A DNA stretch of 64,000 nucleotides from Streptantibioticus silvisoli (GTDB lineage Bacteria; Actinomycetota; Actinomycetes; Streptomycetales; Streptomycetaceae), in NCBI RefSeq assembly GCF_027947535.2, contig NZ_JAAGKO020000048.1:1-64000 (forward strand), in the 5' to 3' direction. A model generated the notes under the pieces. The model was not told where the DNA came from. It did not search any database and saw nothing but the letters and a program-made list of their open reading frames with translations. This document shows positions 25,904-33,589 of this stretch, piece after piece; positions within the stretch are counted from its first letter, which is position 1; each line of letters starts with the position of its first letter. Position numbers and translations under genes: made by a program.

Positions 25904-28417
25904 GTGACCCTTATCGATCAGCTGCCGCCGACCGCCGATCCCGACGCCCTCTACGAAGCGTTCTCCTCGTGGGCGACGGAAAGCGGCATCACCCTCTACC
26001 CCGCGCAGGAGGAGGCACTGATCGAGGTGGTCTCCGGGGCGAACGTGATCCTGTCCACCCCCACCGGCTCCGGAAAGAGCCTGGTGGCGGCGGGCGCGCA
26101 CTTCGCCGCGCTGGCGGCCGACCAGGTCACCTTCTACACCGCGCCGATCAAGGCGCTGGTGTCGGAGAAGTTCTTCGACCTGTGCAAACTGTTCGGCACC
26201 GAGAACGTCGGCATGCTCACCGGCGACGCCTCGGTCAACCCGGACGCGCCGATCATCTGCTGCACCGCCGAGGTGCTGGCCTCCATCGCGCTGCGCGACG
26301 GGCGCAACGCCGACGTCGGCCAGGTCGTCATGGACGAGTTCCACTTCTACGCCGAGCCGGACCGCGGCTGGGCGTGGCAGATCCCGCTGCTGGAGCTGCC
26401 GCAGGCGCAGTTCCTGCTGATGTCGGCCACGCTGGGCGACGTCACGCGGTTCGAGGCGGACCTGACCCGCCGCACCGGCCGGCCGACGACCGTGGTGCGC
26501 TCCTCGACCCGCCCGGTCCCGCTGAGCTACGAGTACGTCACCACCCAGATGACCGAGACGCTGACCGAACTGCTGGAGACCCATCAGGCGCCGGTCTACA
26601 TCGTGCACTTCACCCAGGCGGCGGCCGTGGAGCGGGCGCAGGCGCTGATGAGCATCAACATGAGCACCCGGGCGGAGAAGGACGCGATCGCCGCCCTGAT
26701 CGGCAACTTCCGGTTCACCACCAAGTTCGGCCGCAACCTCTCCCGCCTGGTGCGGCACGGCATCGGCGTGCACCACGCCGGCATGCTGCCGAAGTACCGC
26801 CGCCTGGTGGAGCGGCTGGCGCAGGCGGGCCTGCTGAAGGTCATCTGCGGCACCGACACCCTCGGCGTCGGCGTCAACGTGCCCATCCGCACGGTGCTGT
26901 TCACCGCGCTGGCGAAGTACGACGGCACCCGGGTGCGGGTGCTGCGGGCCCGGGAGTTCCACCAGATCGCCGGCCGCGCGGGCCGGGCCGGCTTCGACAC
27001 CGCGGGCCTGGTGGTCGCGCAGGCGCCGGAGCACGTCATCGAGAACGAGAAGGCGCTCGCCAAGGCCGGCGACGACCCGAAGAAGCGCCGCAAGGTGGTG
27101 CGCAAGAAGGCGCCGGAGGGCTTCGTCAACTGGTCGGACCTGACCTACGAGAAGCTGATCGGCGCCGACCCCGAGCCGCTGACCTCCCGGTTCCGGGTCA
27201 CGCACGCCATGCTGCTGTCGGTCATCGCCCGGCCGGGCAACGCCTTCGACGCGATGCGCCACCTGCTGGAGGACAACCACGAGACGCGCCCGGCGCAGCT
27301 GCGGCACATCCGCCGGGCCATCGCCATCTACCGCTCCCTGCTGGACGGCGGCATCGTGGAGCGGCTGCCCGAGCCCGACGCCGAGGGCCGCATCGTCCGG
27401 CTGACCGTCGACCTCCAGTCCGACTTCGCCCTCAACCAGCCGCTGTCGACCTTCGCGCTGGCCTCCTTCGACCTGCTCGACCCGGACTCGCCGTCCTACG
27501 CGCTCGACATGCTGTCGGTCGTGGAGTCCACCCTCGACGACCCCCGGCAGATCCTCGCCGCCCAGCAGAACAAGGCCCGCGGCGAGGCCGTCCAGCAGAT
27601 GAAGGCGGACGGCGTCGAGTACGAGGACCGGATGGAGCGGCTCCAGGACGTCACCTATCCCAAGCCGCTCGAGGAGCTGCTCTTCCACGCCTTCGGCCTG
27701 TACCGCACCAGCCACCCGTGGGTCGGCGACCACCCGCTGTCGCCGAAGTCCGTGGTCCGCGACATGTACGAACGGGCCATGACGTTCAGCGAGTTCACCA
27801 GCCACTACGAACTCGCCCGCGCCGAGGGCATCGTGCTGCGCTACCTGGCCGGCGCCTACAAGACGCTGGACCACACCGTCCCGGAGGACCTGAAGTCGGA
27901 GGACCTGCAGGACCTGATCGCCTGGCTGGGCGAACTCGTGCGCCAGGTGGACTCCAGCCTGCTCGACGAGTGGGAGGAGCTGGCCAACCCGCAGGAGGAG
28001 ACCGCCGGCCAGGCCGCCGAACGCGCCGACCACGTCAAGCCGGTCACCAGCAACGCCCGCGCCTTCCGGGTGCTGGTGCGCAACGCGATGTTCCGCCGGG
28101 TCGAGCTGGCGGCGCTGGAGAAGTTCGGCGAGCTGGCCGAACTCGACTCCTCCTCCGGCTGGGACGCCGACGCCTGGGCCGACGCCATGGACGACTACTG
28201 GGACGAGTACGACGACCTGGGCACCGGCCCGGACGCGCGCGGCCCGAAGCTGCTGCAGATCGAGGAGGAACCGGAGCACGGGCTGTGGAAGGTCCGGCAG
28301 GTCTTCGCCGACCCGGCCGACGACCACGACTGGGGCATCTCCGCCGAGGTCGACCTCGCCGCCTCCGACGAGGAGGGCCGCGCGGTCGTGCGGGTCACCG
28401 CCGTCGGTCACCTCTGA
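25904..28417 (+). CDS. Ski2/Mtr4-like DEAD/DEAH-box helicase (DUF3516 type)
   Basis: A predicted 837-residue superfamily 2 helicase. Motif I is STPTGSGKS (about 51-59), motif II MDEFHFY (DEFH, 144-147), motif III LLMSATLGD, and motif VI HQIAGRAGRAGF. The pattern with DEFH and GVHHAGMLPKYRR is that of Ski2-like helicases; the C-terminal half fits the actinobacterial DUF3516 extension. A likely role is RNA unwinding in decay or ribosome metabolism, but this is inference. The GTG at 25904 puts the helicase core at the usual distance from the N terminus. Twice the usual length would be needed for full Mtr4 arch domains, which are absent. Confidence 0.92.
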   Translation: MTLIDQLPPTADPDALYEAFSSWATESGITLYPAQEEALIEVVSGANVILSTPTGSGKSLVAAGAHFAALAADQVTFYTAPIKALVSEKFFDLCKLFGTENVGMLTGDASVNPDAPIICCTAEVLASIALRDGRNADVGQVVMDEFHFYAEPDRGWAWQIPLLELPQAQFLLMSATLGDVTRFEADLTRRTGRPTTVVRSSTRPVPLSYEYVTTQMTETLTELLETHQAPVYIVHFTQAAAVERAQALMSINMSTRAEKDAIAALIGNFRFTTKFGRNLSRLVRHGIGVHHAGMLPKYRRLVERLAQAGLLKVICGTDTLGVGVNVPIRTVLFTALAKYDGTRVRVLRAREFHQIAGRAGRAGFDTAGLVVAQAPEHVIENEKALAKAGDDPKKRRKVVRKKAPEGFVNWSDLTYEKLIGADPEPLTSRFRVTHAMLLSVIARPGNAFDAMRHLLEDNHETRPAQLRHIRRAIAIYRSLLDGGIVERLPEPDAEGRIVRLTVDLQSDFALNQPLSTFALASFDLLDPDSPSYALDMLSVVESTLDDPRQILAAQQNKARGEAVQQMKADGVEYEDRMERLQDVTYPKPLEELLFHAFGLYRTSHPWVGDHPLSPKSVVRDMYERAMTFSEFTSHYELARAEGIVLRYLAGAYKTLDHTVPEDLKSEDLQDLIAWLGELVRQVDSSLLDEWEELANPQEETAGQAAERADHVKPVTSNARAFRVLVRNAMFRRVELAALEKFGELAELDSSSGWDADAWADAMDDYWDEYDDLGTGPDARGPKLLQIEEEPEHGLWKVRQVFADPADDHDWGISAEVDLAASDEEGRAVVRVTAVGHL

Positions 28418-28465
28418 CAGCCGGTCCCGCCGCACGCCGCACGAGCGCCACCCGAGGGAGCACCC

Positions 28466-29353
28466 ATGACGGACACCGCCGACCCCAACCCGGCCGACCG
28501 GCTCGTCGCCCTGCTCGACCTGGAGCGGATCGAGGAGAACATCTTCCGCGGCCGCAGCCCGGACGAACACCTCCAGCGGGTCTTCGGCGGCCAGGTCGCC
28601 GGACAAGCGCTCGTCGCGGCCGGCCGCACCACCGACGGCGGGCGCCCGGTGCACTCACTGCACGCCTACTTCCTGCGCCCGGGCCGGCCCGGCGTGCCGA
28701 TCGTCTACCAGGTCGAGCGGGTGCGCGACGGGCGGTCGTTCACCACCCGGCGGGTCGTCGCGGTCCAGCAGGGCCGCACCATCTTCCATCTGACCGCCTC
28801 CTTCCACCGTCCTGAGCCCGGGTTCGAGCAGCAACTGCCGATGCCGGCCGTCCCCGGCCCGGAGGAGCTGCCCGGCCTCGCCGACGAACTGCGCGAACAC
28901 CTGGGCGAGCTGCCGGACGCCCTGGCCCGGATGACCCGCCGCCAGGCGTTCGACATCCGCTACGTGGAACGCCTGCGCTGGACGACCGAGGCCCTGTCGG
29001 ACGCCGAACCGCGCAGCGCCGTGTGGATGCGGGCCGTCGGACCGCTCGGCGACGATCCGCTGGTGCACACCTGCGCCCTGACCTACGCCAGCGACATGAT
29101 GCTGCTGGACGCGGTCCGGCTGCCGGTCGAACCGCTGTGGGGTCCGCGCGGCTTCGACGTGGCGTCGCTGGACCACGCCATGTGGTTCCACCGTCCTTTC
29201 CGGGCCGACGAATGGTTCCTCTACCAGCAGGAGTCGCCGATCGCGACCGGCGCGCGGGGCCTGGCCCGCGGCCAGATCTACGACAGCGACGGCGCCCTGC
29301 TGGTCTCGGTCATGCAGGAGGGACTGTTCCGCCCGCACGACGCTCCACGGTGA
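28466..29353 (+). CDS. tesB: Acyl-CoA thioesterase II (TesB family)
   Basis: A 295-residue double-hotdog thioesterase that hydrolyses medium- and long-chain acyl-CoA in the cytoplasm. Typical pieces are FRGRSPDEHLQRVFGGQVAGQAL near the N terminus (shown as VFGGQVAGQAL), SLHAYFLRPG, the second hotdog with YASDMMLLDA and SLDHAMWFHRPF, and ARGLARGQIYDSDG at the end. These contain the Asp, Thr/Ser and Gln positions of the TesB triad. The ATG follows GAGGGAG. It starts 48 bases after the helicase stop and may be co-transcribed with it. Confidence 0.93.
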   Translation: MTDTADPNPADRLVALLDLERIEENIFRGRSPDEHLQRVFGGQVAGQALVAAGRTTDGGRPVHSLHAYFLRPGRPGVPIVYQVERVRDGRSFTTRRVVAVQQGRTIFHLTASFHRPEPGFEQQLPMPAVPGPEELPGLADELREHLGELPDALARMTRRQAFDIRYVERLRWTTEALSDAEPRSAVWMRAVGPLGDDPLVHTCALTYASDMMLLDAVRLPVEPLWGPRGFDVASLDHAMWFHRPFRADEWFLYQQESPIATGARGLARGQIYDSDGALLVSVMQEGLFRPHDAPR

Positions 29354-29390
29354 CGCGGCCGGCCGGCGTCCGCTGTAGTTGACTGTCGGC

Positions 29391-29816
29391 ATGGACTGCG
29401 TCTTCTGTCAGGTCGTCTCCGGGGAGACGACGGCCCACCGGGTCTTCGAGGACGGCACCGCGGTGGCCTTCCTCGACCGGCGCCCGCTCTTCCCCGGCCA
29501 CGTCCTCGTGGTGCCCCGGTCGCACGCCGAGACGCTGACCGACCTGCCGCCCGACGTCGTCGGCCCGTTCTTCGCCCGGGTACGGCGGATCACCGGCGCC
29601 GTCGAATACGGCATGGCCGCGGCCGGCTCCTTCGTCGCGATGAACAACCGCGTCAGCCAGTCGGTGCCGCACCTCCACGTCCACGTCGTCCCCCGCAACC
29701 CCAAGGACGGTCTGCGCGGCTTCTTCTGGCCCCGCACCCACTACAGCGACGACACCCACGCCGCCGCCACCGCCGACCGCCTCCGCGCGGCGCTCGCCCG
29801 CGAACCGGGGACCTGA
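29391..29816 (+). CDS. HIT-family nucleotide hydrolase
   Basis: A 141-residue histidine-triad protein with the motif HLHVHVVP (His94, His96, His98) and an N-terminal CVFCQVVSGE, where the two cysteines resemble the zinc site of HIT proteins. HIT enzymes cleave AMP-lysine, AMP-amine or dinucleoside polyphosphate bonds. There is no Shine-Dalgarno sequence; a TGTAGT -10-like hexamer lies 11 bases before the ATG (29374-29379), which suggests a leaderless transcript. Confidence 0.9.
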   Translation: MDCVFCQVVSGETTAHRVFEDGTAVAFLDRRPLFPGHVLVVPRSHAETLTDLPPDVVGPFFARVRRITGAVEYGMAAAGSFVAMNNRVSQSVPHLHVHVVPRNPKDGLRGFFWPRTHYSDDTHAAATADRLRAALAREPGT

Positions 29817-30063
29817 CGGGCACGGCGGGGGCGGCCGGGACGGCGTGGGCGGCGAGGCGACGGGCGGCGAGGCGACGGGATGGCAGCCGCTTCGGGGCAG
29901 CCAGGGTGGCGGGACGACCGCAACAGCGGGACGGACCGCAACGGCGGGACGGCCACGACGGTGAGGCGGGCAGCGACGGTGAGGCGGCAGCGCTTCGGGG
30001 CAGCCGCGACGGTGCGGCGGCCGGGCGGGCAGCGCCGCGGGGTGCCGCACCGCCCGGTGGCCG
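29817..30063. repeat. Degenerate short repeats between convergent genes
   Basis: The gap holds loosely repeated pieces such as GGCGGCGAGGCGACGG (twice, near 29848-29880), CGCAAC(A/G)GCGGGACGG and GACGGTGAGGCGG. They have no codon bias and no obvious hairpin. No gene is seen. Confidence 0.5.
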
Positions 30064-30495
30064 TCAGAGCACCGCGAGGGCGAAGACGCGGGAGACCAGG
30101 TGGATCCTGGGGTGCTTGTCCGCCGCGGACCGCCCTTCGAGGAGCACGCCGCGGAACAGCACCAGCCCCCGCCGCTCCGGCCGCAGCCAGACGTTGAGCC
30201 CGCCGCCGCCGTTGTAGGAGCCGTGGGCGCAGCGGACGGTGTTCCAGCCGCCGTGGCCGTAGCGCCGCTGTATGCAGAACTTGTTGAACGTCGCGTTGTC
30301 GTCGACGGCGCTGCCCGACAGGTGTACCGGCCGGCCGAGGCGGGCGTTGTGCGGGCCGGCGGCGAAGTAGATGTCGGACTTCGCGTAGGCGGGCGCGATA
30401 CCGAGGCACAGCACCCCCAGGGCGACGGCCAGCGCCGCCACGACACCGGCCGCCACGACGGCGACGCGCTGTCCTCGGCGATCACGGCTGGTCAT
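30064..30495 (-). CDS. Small secreted protein of unknown function
   Basis: A 143-residue protein with a Sec signal: basic TSRDRRGQR, a hydrophobic helix (VAVVAAGVVAALAVALGVL) and likely cleavage after AYA near residue 38. The mature part is about 105 residues, beta-rich, with two cysteines (FCIQRRY and VRCAHGS) that could form a disulfide, and ends HLVSRVFALAVL. I do not recognise a family. The ATG follows GAGGGGGAG and overlaps the stop of the upstream DUF6397-like gene (ATGA), so the two are co-translated. Confidence 0.75.
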   Translation of the reverse strand: MTSRDRRGQRVAVVAAGVVAALAVALGVLCLGIAPAYAKSDIYFAAGPHNARLGRPVHLSGSAVDDNATFNKFCIQRRYGHGGWNTVRCAHGSYNGGGGLNVWLRPERRGLVLFRGVLLEGRSAADKHPRIHLVSRVFALAVL

Positions 30496-32186
30496 CGTCT
30501 CCCCCTCGGCCGGTCCGGACGTGCGGTCCGCCGCAGCAGTCGGCGGATGCCCCCACAGGACGTCCCCGCGGACCCCGGACCGTTCTGCGGCCGGTACGTA
30601 CGCTGGGAGAGACTCCGCCACCACCGGCGCCGTTGCTCAGGCCGTGTCACCGTTCCGCTACAAGCCGGACCGGGCGGCGCGGCGACGTGCGGGACGGTGG
30701 CCGGCGGCACCGGGGCGGTCGCTGACGGTGAGCTCGCCGACGGCGCGCCGACCGGTGACACCGGTGCGGTCGCTGAGGGTGACGGGGTTGAGGGCGGGGG
30801 CGTGGCTGGCGTCAGCGGTGCGGTGGCTGACGGGGGCGGGGGCGTGGCTTGCGGTGCGGGGGCTGACGGGGGCGTGATTGAGGGCGGAGGCGTGGCTTGC
30901 GGTGCGGAGGCCGGCGGGGGCGTGGCCGAGGTCGGCGGTGGCATGGCTGGCGTCAGTGACACGGACGCCGCCGGTGCCGTGGCTGGCGTCAACGGTGCAA
31001 TGGCCGCCCGTGGCGTAGCCGCCGCCACCCGTGGCGTGCCCGGCGGTGTGTCGGCCCCGGCCGCCGGAGGTGGGGGAAGGTGGCGGGTGCGGGCCAGGGC
31101 TGAGGCCAGGCAGAGGCGGGCGTGGGCGATCTCGGCCGGGTCGTCGGCGGTGAGGTGGACGGCCGGGACGGCGCCGTCGGTCCACGCACCGGTGCGGAAC
31201 GGCAGCAGCGCGGGGCAGGCGTCGGCCAGTCGGCGGCCCATCGGGGCGCCGGGCAGCAGGTCTTCGGCCTGTTCCGGGCCGAGCAGGGCCAGCCAGACCG
31301 CGGCCTCGTGCCAGGCGTCCGGGGCACGGGCGGCCAGCAGGCCGGCCGTGCGGAGCCGCCAGCCGCAGGCCCGCAGGTCGAGGCCGTCCGCGAGGGCGGT
31401 CCGTACTTCTTCGGGCAGCACCCCGGTCAGCCAGCCGGGGTGTTCGTCGGCGAAGGCGGTGACCTCGTCGACCGGGTAGAGCCAGACCACGGCGCGGTAG
31501 CGGTTGACGTACCAGCGGGCGGGGCGGAAGCAGCCGGCTCTGGCCAGCCGGACGAACCGGTCGCGGGTGATGCTCAGGGCCTCGGCACCGGTCACCGCTC
31601 CGACCAGGCGCAGACGTTGCCGCAAGGTGGTGGGGTAGCCGGTCTCCGCCGTCAGCCGTGCCAGCGCGGCGCGCAGTGCCATGACGCGGGGCGGCGAGGC
31701 GTCGGGGCCGCCGGGGACGGCCACCGTCCAGACCTCCCCGGTCCGCACCGCGAGGTCGAACTCCTCGCACTCCAGGCCGAGTTCGGCACGGGCCTCGGAC
31801 AGCGGAAGCAGACCGGCCAGCGGGGCGGCCGTCGGCGGCCCGCCCGGTGCGACCCGCGCGCCGGGCCGGGGCACGGCGGTCGCCGGCCGGGTCGCCGTCG
31901 CCGGAGCCGGCGGCCGGAGCGGGGGCGGCGGAGCGGGGCGGGCAGGGCGCCGGAGGTGCCCCGAGCCGGCGCGGGTGGCGCCGGACGGCGGGGCACCGCT
32001 ACCGCTGGTGACGGACGGGTTGGGGGGACGGGTGGGCGGTGTCGGGCGCGGCGGGGGATCGCCGTGCCGGGTGGCGGCGGGCTGGTGCTCACAGGTCCGG
32101 GGGCGAGGGGCGGGTTGGGCCGCGGGCGGCGCTGTCGTGGTCCGGGTGGTCCGGCGGATCGTGCGCGGGCCGGTGCGGTGGTTCAT
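30492..32186 (-). CDS. DUF6397-like protein with Pro/Ala-rich ends
   Basis: Predicted 564 residues. A Pro/Arg/Thr-rich N terminus of about 110 residues is followed by a helical core (LPLSEARAELGLECEEFDLA, then ALSITRDRFVRLARAGCFRPARWYVNRYR, split as ITRDRFVRLARAGCF and RPARWYVNRYR) that I recall as the Streptomyces DUF6397 family. The last 180 residues are a low-complexity Thr/Pro/Ala/Ser run. There is no signal peptide or membrane helix. The function is unknown. It lies between the reduced conservon and the small secreted protein, all on one strand. The ATG at 32186 follows GGAAGAG. Confidence 0.65.
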   Translation of the reverse strand: MNHRTGPRTIRRTTRTTTAPPAAQPAPRPRTCEHQPAATRHGDPPPRPTPPTRPPNPSVTSGSGAPPSGATRAGSGHLRRPARPAPPPPLRPPAPATATRPATAVPRPGARVAPGGPPTAAPLAGLLPLSEARAELGLECEEFDLAVRTGEVWTVAVPGGPDASPPRVMALRAALARLTAETGYPTTLRQRLRLVGAVTGAEALSITRDRFVRLARAGCFRPARWYVNRYRAVVWLYPVDEVTAFADEHPGWLTGVLPEEVRTALADGLDLRACGWRLRTAGLLAARAPDAWHEAAVWLALLGPEQAEDLLPGAPMGRRLADACPALLPFRTGAWTDGAVPAVHLTADDPAEIAHARLCLASALARTRHLPPPPAAGADTPPGTPRVAAATPRAAIAPLTPATAPAASVSLTPAMPPPTSATPPPASAPQATPPPSITPPSAPAPQATPPPPSATAPLTPATPPPSTPSPSATAPVSPVGAPSASSPSATAPVPPATVPHVAAPPGPACSGTVTRPEQRRRWWRSLSQRTYRPQNGPGSAGTSCGGIRRLLRRTARPDRPRGRR

Positions 32187-32299
32187 GAGATGACTCTTCC
32201 CAGTCGGTCGATCACTGACAGTCACGACTGTAGAGGGGAAAAGTCCTCCCGTGGGGAGGCTGTGGATAACTTCCGGGCGGCCGGGCGGGCCGCCCGGGT

Positions 32300-33094
32300 T
32301 CAGAGGGACCTCAGACCGTCGATGAGGTGGTTGAGGAGGCCGATGTCGGGCAGTTCCGCGGGCGGGACCGGACGGGTCATCCGGACCCGTCCGAGATCGA
32401 TGAGGTCGGCGAGCAGAACCCGTACCACCCCGAGCGGGAGGTCGGCCTCCGCTGCCAGGTCCGCGACCGAGAGCGGCCCGGCCCGGCAGTGCTCCAGCAG
32501 CGCGAGGTGCTCCTCCCCCAGCGTGTCGGCCCGTGCCCGGCCCTCCCCTCGGGGGGACCGCGTGGGGTCGGAGCCGCCGGCCATCCGGTCGGGAGCGCCA
32601 CCCGCCACCGCACCGGAGGCAGCGCCTGCCGACCCGCCCGAGGCGGCGTCCACCAGCGCACCCGCGGCGCCACCCGCCACTCCGCCCGAGGCACCGCCCG
32701 CCACCCCACCGGAGGCGGCGTCCACCAGCGCGCCGGCGGAGCCGCCCGCTAATCCGCCGGAGGCACCACCGGCCACCGCACCGGAAGCAACGCCCCCGGC
32801 CCCGCCGGAGCCGGCGGCGTCCGGACCGGCCAACGGCAGCCCGGCCACCGCCTCCGCGGGCCGGCCGGCCGGCGCAAGGCCGGCGGCCGGTGTGGCGGCG
32901 GCAGACGCGCCGTCGGCGGCCCGGGAAGCGGTGGTGTCGGAGTCGTCGACGTAGGAGACGAGGGCGATGACGTCCATCTGGGTGGTACGGCCCGTGGGCA
33001 GGGTGCGCCCCCGGGTGACGGTGTACGGGCGGACCATCGGGCCCGCGTCGTCGTCGTACCACAACGCGCCCGATTCATCCGGCACGTGGGTCAC
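32300..33094 (-). CDS. cvnC: Conservon protein CvnC (DUF742) with a repeat insertion and a TTA codon
   Basis: A 264-residue DUF742 protein, more than twice the length of the other CvnC here. The N-terminal DUF742 part (DDDAGPMVRPYTVTRGRT) and the C-terminal winged-helix part (LGEEHLALLEHCRAGPLSVADLA start, DLIDLGRVR end) are separated by about 120 Gly/Ala/Ser residues. Within these lie two copies of a 24-residue repeat (residues 111-134 and 135-158). Leu115 in the first copy is a TTA codon (32750-32752), so expression should depend on bldA. The GTG at 33094 is 21 bases past the cvnB stop. No cvnD GTPase follows. Confidence 0.85.
   Translation of the reverse strand: MTHVPDESGALWYDDDAGPMVRPYTVTRGRTLPTGRTTQMDVIALVSYVDDSDTTASRAADGASAAATPAAGLAPAGRPAEAVAGLPLAGPDAAGSGGAGGVASGAVAGGASGGLAGGSAGALVDAASGGVAGGASGGVAGGAAGALVDAASGGSAGAASGAVAGGAPDRMAGGSDPTRSPRGEGRARADTLGEEHLALLEHCRAGPLSVADLAAEADLPLGVVRVLLADLIDLGRVRMTRPVPPAELPDIGLLNHLIDGLRSL
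32621..32764 (-). repeat. Two tandem 72-bp coding repeats in cvnC
   Basis: The 24-residue repeat of the DUF742 protein corresponds to two adjacent 72-bp units. Protein copies share the ALVDAASGG core and GGASGG borders. The array is in frame and lies in the presumed linker between the two halves of the DUF742 fold. Confidence 0.75.
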
Positions 33095-33115
33095 GCCCCA
33101 GTGGGAGCGCCGTCG

Positions 33116-33589
33116 TCATGGCGGGGGGGCGACGCCGAGGTGCTCGCCGACCCGGTGGACCAGAAGTGTCATCTCGTAGGCGATCTGGGCGACGTCGGTG
33201 CCCTCGCCGGTGAGGATGGACAGACAGCTGCCCTCGCCGGCCGCGGTGACGAAGAGGAATCCGTCGTCGAACTCGACCATCGTCTGCCGGACCTCCCCCG
33301 CCCCGAAGTGCCGGCCGGCACCCCTGGCCAGGCTGTGGAAACCGGAGGAGACGGCCGCCAGGTGCTCGGCGTCACCGCCTTCGAGATCGCGGCTGGTGCC
33401 GGAGACCAGGCCGTCGCTGGAGAGGATCAGAGCATGCTTGACCTGGGCTATCCGGTCCACCATGTCGTCCAGCAGCCAGCCGAGACCACCCATCTCGTAT
33501 TGCGGCGGCGTCTGGCGCCTGATCTCGCCCGCCATGCCACTCGTGCCCCAGACTTTCCCGGTACTCCCTGACATCGCGGCGCCACTCAT
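33116..33589 (-). CDS. cvnB: Conservon protein CvnB, roadblock/LC7 domain
   Basis: A 157-residue roadblock/LC7 protein: GWLLDDMVDRIAQVKHALIL, SSDGLVSGTSRD, then VEFDDGFLFVTAAGEGSCL. The first 30 residues before the domain are extra and low in structure; an internal start is possible. The ATG overlaps the cvnA stop (ATGA). Its usual GTPase partner CvnD is not encoded in this operon. Confidence 0.9.
   Translation of the reverse strand: MSGAAMSGSTGKVWGTSGMAGEIRRQTPPQYEMGGLGWLLDDMVDRIAQVKHALILSSDGLVSGTSRDLEGGDAEHLAAVSSGFHSLARGAGRHFGAGEVRQTMVEFDDGFLFVTAAGEGSCLSILTGEGTDVAQIAYEMTLLVHRVGEHLGVAPPP

Noticed and set aside
24974-28654. A very long open frame on the minus strand extending the DUF457-like gene over the helicase gene
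   Set aside because: It is antisense to the helicase, whose motifs and codon bias are clear. Only the part ending at 25768 has membrane-protein features and a sensible start.
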